A DNA stretch of 64,000 bases from JAUCQB01 sp964586235. Its GTDB lineage: Bacteria > Planctomycetota > Phycisphaerae > UBA1845 > PWPN01. The notes under the pieces are model-generated. The model searched no databases and was not told where the DNA came from. It saw only the letters and a program-made list of their open reading frames with translations. The stretch covers positions 39,218 to 103,217 of the forward strand of contig CAZPIO010000009.1 of NCBI GenBank assembly GCA_964586235.1, given 5' to 3'. Made by a program: the position numbers and the translations under genes. Below are positions 37,436 through 45,445 of this stretch, piece after piece. Position 1 is the stretch's first letter, and the number at the start of each line of letters is the position of its first letter.

Positions 37436-37536
37436 GGCCTGTTGCCTCCAGCGAACCACAACAGATCGACTATCACGCTCCAACCATCGCGGTTGCGTTC
37501 ATTCGCCGCATAAGCCGTGGGCCGCCCGCACAGTTG

Positions 37537-37571
37537 GCTAACAGCTAATAGCTAAGAGCTGTAAGCTTATT
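37537..37571. repeat. five tandem imperfect heptamers beside the prfB stop
   Basis: GCTAACA, GCTAATA, GCTAAGA, GCTGTAA and GCTTATT follow each other without gaps and end two bases before the stop codon of prfB. The array also holds a 6-bp inverted repeat (ACAGCT/AGCTGT), so it could form part of a weak terminator. Confidence 0.6.
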
Positions 37572-37572
37572 T

Positions 37573-38680
37573 TTACTTCTTTTTACTGGCCCTCCGGCGC
37601 AGTTCGGCCTCGATGAACATCTGCAGGTCGCCGTCCAGGACGCGTTCGACGTTCCCGGTCTCGACGCCGTTGCGATGATCCTTGACCCGCCGGTCATCCA
37701 GCACGTAGCTGCGAATCTGGTTGCCCCAGGCAACTTCGCCCCTGTCACCGTAAAGGCTCTCCATCTCCTTGTCGCGCTCGGATTGTTTGAGGGTCTCGAT
37801 CTTGGACTGCAGGATCGACAGGGCCATCCGCTTGTTCTGCTGCTGGCTGCGCTCGTTCACGCATTCGACGATGACGTTCGTCGGTATGTGGCGGACACGA
37901 ACGGCGGTGGCCACCTTGTTGACGTTCTGGCCGCCCGCGCCGCTGGACCGCCGGAAGAACACGACGTCCAGTTCTTCCTCCCTCAGTTCAATATCGAGGT
38001 CTTCCAGGACGGGCAGCACGTCCACGGCCGCGAAGCTGGTGTGCCGCCGCTTGTTGGCGTCGAACGGGCTGATGCGCACCAGGCGGTGAACGCCCCGCTC
38101 GCACGACAGGTAGCCCATGGCATAGTAGCCGCTCACCTTCAGGGTGATGCTGCGGATGCCGGCCTCCTCGCCGTCGGTGCGGGCCAGTTCCTCCACCTTG
38201 TAGTTGTTCTCCTCGAAGTAGCGGAGGTACATGCGAAGGAGCATCTCCGCCCAGTCGCAGGCCTCCGTGCCGCCGGCCCCGGCCTGGATGCTGAAGAAGC
38301 AGTCGCAGGCGTCGTTCTTGCCGGACAGCAGCGCCATCAGCTCGACGCGCTCCAGTTGCTGCTGAATCACGCCCAATTCCTTGTCGAGCTCCTCAAAAGA
38401 CGCGGCGTCGTTGGCCTCCTTGGCCAGTTCGAGCAGGGCCTCCGCATCCTCGTCCCTGGCCAGCAGCGCCTGGACCGGCTCAACCAGACCCTTGAGGGCC
38501 TTCAATTCGCGCACCACCTCGCGGGCCCGCTCCGGGACATCCCAGAAACCGGGCTTGGCCATGATTTCTTCAAGTTCGGAGAGCCGCCTGATCTTGCCGG
38601 GCAAGTCAAAGAGAGTCCCGTATCGTGATGACACGGGTCGAGAGGTCCTTCAGGGTGCCGGCGGGGTCTTCGTATCGCAT
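37573..38680 (-). CDS. prfB: peptide chain release factor 2, with programmed +1 frameshift
   Basis: The gene is read as 38680-38609 then 38607-37573, giving 368 residues. It starts at ATG 38680 (AGAGAGGAC upstream), encodes 24 residues (MRYEDPAGTLKDL onwards) and meets an in-frame TGA as codon 25 in CTT TGA C, the classical RF2 shift site. Skipping one base continues as DLPGKIRRLSELEEIM. The protein has the SPF stop-recognition tripeptide (VRISPFDANKRRHTSF) and the catalytic GGQ loop (SSGAGGQNVNKVATAV). RF2 releases peptides at UGA and UAA; low RF2 lets the ribosome pause and shift, so the protein controls its own synthesis. The frame opening MSSRYGTLFDLPGK at 38634 is not the true start. Confidence 0.95.
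38605..38611 (-). promoter_or_regulatory. RF2 +1 programmed frameshift site, CTT TGA C
   Basis: The slippery CUU codon is followed by UGA and C, the poor-termination context used in other bacteria. An ACGGGA stretch lies just upstream in the place where the E. coli site has its internal Shine-Dalgarno stimulator, but it is a weaker match. Confidence 0.9.
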
Positions 38681-38914
38681 GGTCTGTGTCCTCTCTGCGG
38701 CGTCCGAGCCGCGAGCAAGCTGCTTGACTATACCCCCCGGGCCGGACGGGGACAACTCACCCTGTCCCGGAGCATCCTCAGGGTCCATGACAGCCAACGA
38801 GTAGGCATGAGGGGACGGATGTCGTAGAATGACCGCGCGCGGCCCCGCGGAGTAGCTGGGCAGGATCAGCCGGGAGGCATCGAGTCCCTCCATCTCCAGA
38901 GACGATCGCGCTCT

Positions 38915-40894
38915 ATGTCTTCAGACCAAACCCACGAGGTCGTGTCCCCCCACCCGGAGCAACGGACTCTTGCGCATTCCGCTTCCCAAACCGCGCACCG
39001 CAATGGGCCTCAGCTCGGGCGGGCATCGCTGGCCGCGCTGTCGCTCGGCGCGATCGGCGTGGTCTACGGCGACATCGGCACCTCACCCCTCTATGCCCTG
39101 AGGGAGTGCTTCCACCCCCTGTTCGGGGTCGAGGCCGAGCCGCGCAATGTGTTCGGCTTGCTGTCGCTCTTCTTCTGGGCGCTGACCCTGGTGGTGGTCG
39201 TCAAGTACATCGGATTCGTGCTGCGAGCGGACAACCGGGGCGAGGGCGGCGTCCTGTCGCTAATGGCCCTGGCCGTGCCTCAGAGTGCAAAACCGGCAAG
39301 CCTGATGTCCAAGGCGGGGATCGCGATCGGCCTGGGGCTGTTCGGGTCGGCCCTGCTGTTCGCCGAGGGCTTGATCACGCCCGCAATTTCAGTCCTCGGT
39401 GCGGTCGAAGGACTGGGGGTCTCCACCCCGGCGTTCAAACCGTTCCTCGTGCCGATCGCGCTGGTCATCCTGATCGCGCTGTTCCTGGTCCAGAGACACG
39501 GAACGGGACTCGTGGGGACGATGTTCGGCCCGGTGATGCTGATATGGTTCATTACCATCGCGGCGCTGGGGCTGTGGTGGATCGCGAAAGAGCCCGCCGT
39601 ATTGACGGCCGTTAACCCCTGGTATGCCATCCGTCATTTCATCGAGCACGGCTGGCATGGGTTCCTCGTGCTGGGGGCCGTGGTCCTGTGCATCACCGGG
39701 ACCGAAGCGTTGTACGCGGATCTGGGCCACTTTGGGCGAAATCCTATTCGGCTGGCGTGGTACACCGTGGTGTTCCCTGCTCTGCTGCTGAACTACTTCG
39801 GGCAGGGCGCCGTGGTAATCCACACACACGGAGATGCGAAGGAGAATCCATTTTACGCGATGGCCACGGGGTACTTGCACTATCCGCTGGTCGTCATCGC
39901 CACGTTGGCGGCCGTCATCGCCTCGCAAGCCCTGATTTCCGGGGCTTTTTCAATCGCCCGACAGGCGGTGCAACTCGGTTACTGTCCCCGGTTGACCGTG
40001 GTGCATACCTCAAGCCGGAAGATCGGCCAGATCTTTGTCCCCGGGATCAATGGCACGCTGATGATCGCCTGCTGCGGGCTGGTGCTGGCTTTCGGGGACT
40101 CCTCCCGGCTGGCGGCGGCCTACGGCGTCGCCGTCGTCGGGACCATGGCCATCACGTCAATGCTCTTCTTCGCGATGGCCCACCGGCATTGGGGCTGGAG
40201 CCTGCCCAAGGCCGGGGCGCTGGCTGCGGTGTTCCTGGCCATCGATCTGACTTTCCTCACCCCTAATCTGACCAAGCTCTTCCACGGAGGCTGGTTCCCG
40301 CTGTTTGTCGCCGCGGGAGTGTTCGGGCTGATGACGACATGGAAGCGCGGGCGATCACTCCTGGGGGAGTCCCTGGCCAAAGCCCGGTTGCCGCTCGACA
40401 TCTTCCTGCGGAACTTGGCCGGCGCAGCTCAGACCGTTCGCGTACCCGGAACGGCCGTATTCATGACCTCCGATCCGACGGGCACGCCGGTCGTGCTCAT
40501 GCACCATTTCAAGCACAACAAGGTGCTGCATGAACGCGTCATCCTGCTGAGCGTCTCGACGGAGGAGATGCCGACGGTGCCCCCTGCGTCTCGGGCCCAG
40601 GTAAATGACCTGGGGCAGGGATTCTTCCAGGTCAGAGCCGTCTACGGCTACATGCAGACGCCAAGTGTGGCGGACATCTTTCGCTGCTGTGAGCCGGCCG
40701 GCCTGAAAGCGGATCCCGCGCAGGTGAGCTTCTACCTGGGGCGAGAGACCCTGATCACTACACGCAAACCGGGCATGTCGCATTGGCGCAAGACCTTGTT
40801 CTCGCTGATGTCACGCAATGCCCTCTCGGCGGTCGCCTATTTCGGCATCCCGCCCAATCGCGTCGTGGAACTGGGTACGCAGATCGAATTGTGA
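38915..40894 (+). CDS. kup: Kup-family potassium uptake permease
   Basis: 659 residues from ATG 38915; the ribosome site is weak. After a 45-residue hydrophilic N-terminus come the family hallmarks GAIGVVYGDIGTSPLYALRE, NRGEGGVLSLMALA and EGLITPAISVLGAVEG, then about twelve membrane helices (GTEALYADLGHFGR and YFGQGAVV in the middle) and a cytoplasmic C-terminal domain of some 190 residues. Kup proteins import K+ with protons across the inner membrane. Length is usual for the family. The gene is divergent from prfB with 234 bases between; nothing there shows a c-di-AMP (ydaO-type) switch as far as I can see. Confidence 0.95.
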   Translation: MSSDQTHEVVSPHPEQRTLAHSASQTAHRNGPQLGRASLAALSLGAIGVVYGDIGTSPLYALRECFHPLFGVEAEPRNVFGLLSLFFWALTLVVVVKYIGFVLRADNRGEGGVLSLMALAVPQSAKPASLMSKAGIAIGLGLFGSALLFAEGLITPAISVLGAVEGLGVSTPAFKPFLVPIALVILIALFLVQRHGTGLVGTMFGPVMLIWFITIAALGLWWIAKEPAVLTAVNPWYAIRHFIEHGWHGFLVLGAVVLCITGTEALYADLGHFGRNPIRLAWYTVVFPALLLNYFGQGAVVIHTHGDAKENPFYAMATGYLHYPLVVIATLAAVIASQALISGAFSIARQAVQLGYCPRLTVVHTSSRKIGQIFVPGINGTLMIACCGLVLAFGDSSRLAAAYGVAVVGTMAITSMLFFAMAHRHWGWSLPKAGALAAVFLAIDLTFLTPNLTKLFHGGWFPLFVAAGVFGLMTTWKRGRSLLGESLAKARLPLDIFLRNLAGAAQTVRVPGTAVFMTSDPTGTPVVLMHHFKHNKVLHERVILLSVSTEEMPTVPPASRAQVNDLGQGFFQVRAVYGYMQTPSVADIFRCCEPAGLKADPAQVSFYLGRETLITTRKPGMSHWRKTLFSLMSRNALSAVAYFGIPPNRVVELGTQIEL

Positions 40895-40956
40895 GGGCCA
40901 CCACGGTGCGCTGCACGACCGCAGCATCCGACATCACGGCCGCCGCCCGGCATCGA

Positions 40957-41361
40957 TCAGTAGAACCGGTACTTAATAAGGAAGATCGTGAAGTTGCGGG
41001 CGTTCATCTTGCCCTCGTGGACGCCGGCTACGGTTCGATCCGGGCGGTAGACCACAAAAGTGGGGATGGTCTGGATGCCCAGTTCCTTGGCGAGCTTCCC
41101 GTGAAGAACGTATTCCAGGCGGACGGGCACGAAAGACTTGAGAACGTCCTGGACGTCCGGGTCTTCAAAGACGTCCCTGTCCATCTCTATGCAATCGGGG
41201 CTGGCAACCGAGCTGAACATGACCAGGGCCGGCCGTCGCTCGTTCGCCGCCCTGGACAAACCCGGTTCGAGGCTGCTTTCCCAGCGAACCGGACCACAGC
41301 CGGCCACACAGCCCACCGACGACAGCAGCACCGCACCGACAACTCGCCTGGTGTTGATCAT
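40957..41361 (-). CDS. thioredoxin-fold lipoprotein lacking CXXC
   Basis: 134 residues; the ATG overlaps the stop of the upstream PHP gene by ATGA, so the two are translationally coupled. The lipobox is CVAGC. The core is a thioredoxin fold (ALVMFSSVASPDC, then FVPVRLEYVLHGKLAKELGI and the cis-Pro loop IQTIPTFVV). At the active site the usual C-x-x-C is replaced by S-x-x-C (SPDC), leaving one Cys, so it cannot act as an ordinary dithiol oxidoreductase; a monothiol, peroxiredoxin-like or chaperone role is possible. It would sit on the outer face of the membrane. Confidence 0.8.
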   Translation of the reverse strand: MINTRRVVGAVLLSSVGCVAGCGPVRWESSLEPGLSRAANERRPALVMFSSVASPDCIEMDRDVFEDPDVQDVLKSFVPVRLEYVLHGKLAKELGIQTIPTFVVYRPDRTVAGVHEGKMNARNFTIFLIKYRFY

Positions 41362-42185
41362 GGCAACCTCTCATCGCGCCTTTGACGACCTTTGAACACC
41401 GCCAACGACTCGATCCCCTGCTGCTTGAGCCTGTCGGCTGCCTCCGCAATGCCCAGGGCGACGTGCTCGGGACGGTGTGCGTCGCTGCCCAGGGTCATGG
41501 CCCGGCCGCCCAGTTCGGCATAGCGGACAACCACCCAGTCCGCCGGGCAGGGCTCGGGCAAGGACTGGCGCAGCGTGCTGAGGTTGACCTCGGGCACCAG
41601 ATCGGCCTCAATGCAGGTGCGGAGAATCTCGTCCACCAGCTCAGCGCAGGAGCGGACGTCAAACTGCTCAAAGTATCGCTGTGTGTAGCGCTTCACCAGG
41701 TCGAGGTGGCCGAGCACGTCGAAGGGTCTGAGCCCCCGCCGCTTGAGATCAAGGACGAAGCGGGCGGCATCCAGGACCGCTTCAAGATACTGCCTTGTAC
41801 CCGTGGCGGCATCGAGGCCGGCCCAGTGGTCCCGCTCGTGCAGAGCTTTGCCCTTGAACCAGTGCACGCTCAGCAGAACCAGATCGAAGCGGTGCGAATC
41901 CAGGAAGCCGAGGATCTTGTCCATCTGCTCGGGCTGGTAGCAGATCTCGATGCCATGGCCAATGAACAAACGGTCGCCAAAGCGGGCCTGCAGATCTCTG
42001 ACCGCCGAGGCGATCGCCTCATAGTCATATCTGCAGAGCGGCCACTCGGTGGGATGACTGTCGAAATGATCGGTGAACGTCACGCCCGCCATCCCGAGCT
42101 CGACGGCACGCCGGACGTTCTCGGCCGGGTCGGATTGAGAGTCGACTGAGAACCAGGTGTGCAGATGCTGATCGTACAAAGCCAA
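41358..42185 (-). CDS. PHP-family histidinol-phosphatase-like hydrolase
   Basis: 275 residues. Metal-binding motifs of the PHP fold are in place: YDQHLHTWFSVDS at the start, GVTFTDHFDSHP, a middle GHGIEICY (Glu) and DLVLLSVHWF (His), VLGHLDLVKRY, and the C-terminal LGSDAHRPEHV. This spacing is that of HisJ/HisK-type phosphatases (histidinol phosphate to histidinol), but the group also includes other phosphoesterases, so the exact substrate is open. No other his genes are near. The partner gene encodes a thioredoxin-fold lipoprotein, with an ATGA overlap. Confidence 0.85.
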   Translation of the reverse strand: MALYDQHLHTWFSVDSQSDPAENVRRAVELGMAGVTFTDHFDSHPTEWPLCRYDYEAIASAVRDLQARFGDRLFIGHGIEICYQPEQMDKILGFLDSHRFDLVLLSVHWFKGKALHERDHWAGLDAATGTRQYLEAVLDAARFVLDLKRRGLRPFDVLGHLDLVKRYTQRYFEQFDVRSCAELVDEILRTCIEADLVPEVNLSTLRQSLPEPCPADWVVVRYAELGGRAMTLGSDAHRPEHVALGIAEAADRLKQQGIESLAVFKGRQRRDERLP

Positions 42186-42341
42186 GGGTCACCGATCCTT
42201 ACACTTCCAGACTCAACGGACAGTCTATCGGCCGACATCGCCCATCACAACCGCAGGCGACGCGCCTTTCACCTCTGAGAGCCTTTCTGCGGCTCCCTGG
42301 AACGCGGAAACGGGAACGATTATACTGCCGGCCATCGAACT

Positions 42342-43307
42342 ATGTGCGCCGAGAACGTCAATACCGTCGAAGACGCCCCGCCGGTAAAGGCGGCGGACAA
42401 GGATGTCGAGCTGGGCCTCCTGGCTCGCTTCAAGTACGAGCTGGTCCGCGGCTTCCTGTGGGGCTGGGCCCGCTGCTTCTCGCTGCGGGGGTTGTATCTC
42501 CTCGGCGCGGGCTTTGCCTTCTGCGAATGGCTCGTCAACTACAAGCGCCGGCGGCGGTTCCGCCAGCACCTCAAGACCGGCTTCGGCCGGGGTACCCGCG
42601 TCATCGACAAGACCACGGCCCGGCGGGCGTGCCTGCAGCATTTCATCCGGACCCGGTGCGACAAGCTCTTCTACCTGATCTTCGACAAGCTGCCCAGGGA
42701 GAAGATTCTCTCACGGGTGCGCTTCCCGCGAGAAGCCGACCTCGCCGAGGTGGCCGCACGGGGCAAAGGCGTTTACGTCTGCCTGAGCCACATCGGCTCG
42801 CACCACGTGCTGGGCCTGATCATGGCCCTGAAGGGCTTCCGTGTGGCCGGCGTGCGCGACCCCAATGAAGGTGCCCTGCGCCGCTATGTCCGGCTCAAGT
42901 ACGAGGACGTCTTCCCCGAGTTCCGGGCCATCCGCGTGCTGTACTCCAACATGTATCCCAGGGACGTGTATCGCTGTTTCCAGGAAGGCTACATCCTCGG
43001 CAGCACCCTGGATATCGGCCGGGAACGCGGGGCTCATCTGCGAATGGTGACCGTGGAGATGTTCGGAAAACCCAGGGACTTCCTGGCCGGGCCGGTGCAG
43101 ATCGCGCTGCGATGCAAGGCCCCGATTTACCAGGGTTTCGTCGTCTCCCGTCCCGACTTCTACTTCGACCTGATCCTGAAGGGCCCGCTGATCGAGTCCG
43201 AAGACGCCGCGGATACGCCCGAGACACTGCAGACCATCGTCCAGCGGTACGCGGACAACATCGCCGACCACTTGATCGAGTTTCCAGACCACATCAGCCG
43301 CACCTGA
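42342..43307 (+). CDS. LpxL/HtrB-like lipid A acyltransferase family protein
   Basis: 321 residues from ATG 42342. An N-terminal amphipathic/hydrophobic anchor (GLYLLGAGFAFCEWLV) precedes the acyltransferase fold: ACLQHFIRTRCDKLFYLIF, then GKGVYVCLSHIGSHHVLGLI where family members carry H-x4-D/E, then LGSTLDIGRERGAH and APIYQGFVVSRPDFYFDLIL. Here the H-x4 position is followed by His instead of an acid, so the catalytic dyad is altered or the activity differs. Such enzymes attach fatty acids to lipid A precursors or similar lipids at the inner membrane. It stands alone and converges with the UspA gene. Confidence 0.75.
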   Translation: MCAENVNTVEDAPPVKAADKDVELGLLARFKYELVRGFLWGWARCFSLRGLYLLGAGFAFCEWLVNYKRRRRFRQHLKTGFGRGTRVIDKTTARRACLQHFIRTRCDKLFYLIFDKLPREKILSRVRFPREADLAEVAARGKGVYVCLSHIGSHHVLGLIMALKGFRVAGVRDPNEGALRRYVRLKYEDVFPEFRAIRVLYSNMYPRDVYRCFQEGYILGSTLDIGRERGAHLRMVTVEMFGKPRDFLAGPVQIALRCKAPIYQGFVVSRPDFYFDLILKGPLIESEDAADTPETLQTIVQRYADNIADHLIEFPDHISRT

Positions 43308-43323
43308 ACTGCGGCCGGCAGGC

Positions 43324-43387
43324 CTCAGACTCTGAGTGAGAAGCCCCCGGTACCCGGGGTGGTATGGCCAAGTCCGCCGTGGCGGAC
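43324..43387. terminator. three adjacent hairpins between convergent genes
   Basis: CTCAG/CTGAG (43324-43336), CCCCGG/CCGGGG (43345-43359, loop TAC) and GTCCGCC/GGCGGAC (43372-43387, loop GT) are all perfect stems. They lie in the 147 bases between two genes that point at each other. No T run follows, so if they terminate transcription it is not by the classical intrinsic signal. Confidence 0.4.
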
Positions 43388-43454
43388 GCCGCCATGTCTT
43401 GCCGATTAGGAAGCACGATACTCTCAGAACTGTCTATGGCCGTCACAAGGCGCT

Positions 43455-44369
43455 TCACCCGGCCAACATGCGGACGGCGCGGGCGAGGCCGACGGCCTGA
43501 CCCCTCTTCTTGACCGCCAGGACGGGGACGTTGCTGCGGCGGATGATCTGTTCGGTCACATTGCCAAGCAGCATGCCGGCGATACCCCGGCGGCCGTGGG
43601 CACCGATGACCAGCAAGTCGGCGGATTCGCCGCCGATCTGTTCGAGGATGACCGGGACCGGCTTGCGGTATAGATCAGGCACGCATCTGATCGTGAGGTT
43701 GGCGCCGGCCGCATCGGTACTATCGCGAAGCTGCTCGCACTCGCGATGAGCCAACTCCCCCATCAAGGCAATCTGCTTCTCGAGCGAGGTCCCGATATTC
43801 AAATAACCGCTGCGCACCCAGTAGACGTTCAGGCAGACCACCTCGGCACCGCTGGCCGATCCCAACCCGCAGGCCGCCGCCAGGGCGTTACCTGAACATT
43901 CGGAGTTGCGGACCGGAACCAGGATACGATTCCACTGCGGCGCGGCTCCATCCGGAAACACCAGAACGCAGCAGCGGGCCTTGCTCGCGACTCGGCGGGA
44001 GAAAGCACTCGATTCTTCCTCGCCGGCACGCCGGCCGAGGATGACGAGGTCGACCTCCTTGTGATGGGCGTAGCGGAGAATCTCGGACAGAGGCGAGCCT
44101 CCCACGACGGCACACTGCACTTTCTCGCGGCCATGCCCCTTGAACAGTTCGCTGGCCGTGTTGCGCAAGATGCTGGTTGTGATGCTCTTCCGGGCAATGG
44201 CTACCCCGTTCACAGTCATCTTGGGGCGCGTCGCGGCCGGACACTGCACGTGGAGTAGATGAACCTCGCGAGCCTCGACCGCACGGGAGACGGCCGAGGC
44301 ACAAGCCAGCAGAGCGCCGGCCTTGTCGAGGGTCTCGATACAGACCAGAACGCGCTGGAACTGCTTCAT
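43455..44369 (-). CDS. universal stress protein with two UspA domains
   Basis: 304 residues. The first domain (4-150, RVLVCIETLDKAGALLACAS, VDLVILGRRAGEEESSAFSR) is degenerate; the second (155-290) keeps the ATP-binding signature GAHGRRGIAGMLLGNVTEQI (G-x2-G-x9-G-S/T pattern). Such double-Usp proteins bind ATP or AMP and act in stress survival. Cytoplasmic. It is followed by nothing on its strand except a convergent gene. Confidence 0.92.
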   Translation of the reverse strand: MKQFQRVLVCIETLDKAGALLACASAVSRAVEAREVHLLHVQCPAATRPKMTVNGVAIARKSITTSILRNTASELFKGHGREKVQCAVVGGSPLSEILRYAHHKEVDLVILGRRAGEEESSAFSRRVASKARCCVLVFPDGAAPQWNRILVPVRNSECSGNALAAACGLGSASGAEVVCLNVYWVRSGYLNIGTSLEKQIALMGELAHRECEQLRDSTDAAGANLTIRCVPDLYRKPVPVILEQIGGESADLLVIGAHGRRGIAGMLLGNVTEQIIRRSNVPVLAVKKRGQAVGLARAVRMLAG

Positions 44370-44450
44370 AGCGTAAGCTCCTCTGTTTGCAGGATTATGA
44401 TCGATGGAAAGTGAGGCAGGGTTTAGTTATGGGCTCTGCGGGGGCGGGAA

Positions 44451-45278
44451 TCAGTCGCCGTTTGACGGATTGTCGTCACCAGACCTCTCGGCCGTGACCC
44501 GCTTGACCGCATGATTCGCGATCACCCCGATGACGGCGAGGGCAAGAACGGCACCGGCCACCCAGACGATGTAGAGCCATCGCTCATGGGGCATGGCGAA
44601 ATCCGTGTGCCGGGCACGGGCACCCAGGTAGACGGCCAGGACGGTACGGGGAGCGATCCCGATCACTGTGCCCACGATGTACACCCATGGCGACACCCGA
44701 CAGGCGGCCATGACCAGGTTGGTGATGGCGAACGGCGAATTGTGCGGGATTCTCAGCAGGGTCACGGTCAGCAGGGCCCGGCCGGGACCTGACCGGATCA
44801 GTGCGTCGTAAACCGCCCGCCATTTGGGCTGCTCATCGATTAGTTTGACGAACCGGTCCCCCGCCCCACGGCGGGCGACAAGATAGCCTATCAGCGAGGC
44901 CCCGGTGATCCCGGCCATGGCGGCCGTGGAGCCCGTGGCCAGCCCGAATGCCCATCCTGCCAGCACCGACTGGGCGTACGTCGGCAACAAGGCCAGCCCC
45001 GCCAGTACTGCAAAGGCGGCTATGAACACCGCCACGCCAAGGCTCCCATGGTCGCGCAGCCAGGCGCCCATCGGGCCCATCGTGCCCAGTACCACGAAGC
45101 CCCCGATCGCCGGCAGGCTGGCCGCGATGATGGCCATGGGACCCATGGGGCCCAGGCGTCGGAACCCGTGCTTGAGGTCCTGGAAGGTGTACGGATCACC
45201 GGCCTTCCGCCCGGCGTGAGCGACCGGCTCTGACTCGGCTCGCTGAGGCTCGTCAGGGGTGGGAAGCTGCTCGTCCAT
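44451..45278 (-). CDS. TVP38/TMEM64 (DedA-related) membrane protein
   Basis: 275 residues from ATG 45278 at MDEQLPTPD; the frame is open upstream to 45545 but the extra segment is Arg/Ser-rich and overlaps the divergent transporter's start. About six membrane segments, with the family core ALLPTYAQSVLAGWAFG, GASLIGYLVARRGAGDRFVK, LLRIPHNSPFAITNLVMA and GTVIGIAPRTVLAVYLGA. The family carries out lipid or ion transport steps that remain poorly known. The start is the least certain part. Confidence 0.85.
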   Translation of the reverse strand: MDEQLPTPDEPQRAESEPVAHAGRKAGDPYTFQDLKHGFRRLGPMGPMAIIAASLPAIGGFVVLGTMGPMGAWLRDHGSLGVAVFIAAFAVLAGLALLPTYAQSVLAGWAFGLATGSTAAMAGITGASLIGYLVARRGAGDRFVKLIDEQPKWRAVYDALIRSGPGRALLTVTLLRIPHNSPFAITNLVMAACRVSPWVYIVGTVIGIAPRTVLAVYLGARARHTDFAMPHERWLYIVWVAGAVLALAVIGVIANHAVKRVTAERSGDDNPSNGD

Positions 45279-45445
45279 CCCGTGAGGGTAGACAAGGCGA
45301 GTGGTTCCGTCAATCAGCGCGCCCGTTTGACCCGGATCGCGGACCTGATAACCTTTTTCACCCTTGAGGTCACGATGTCGCGATCGATCAACCGATCTCA
45401 ACACGACGGCGCGAGTCGATCCCGCGACAAGGCGAGAACACGATT

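Noticed and set aside
37573..38634. RF2 starting at 38634 (MSSRYGTLFDLPGK)
   Set aside because: The codons before the CTT TGA C site in this frame are not RF2-like, while the other frame supplies the proper N-terminus from 38680 and a standard frameshift site.
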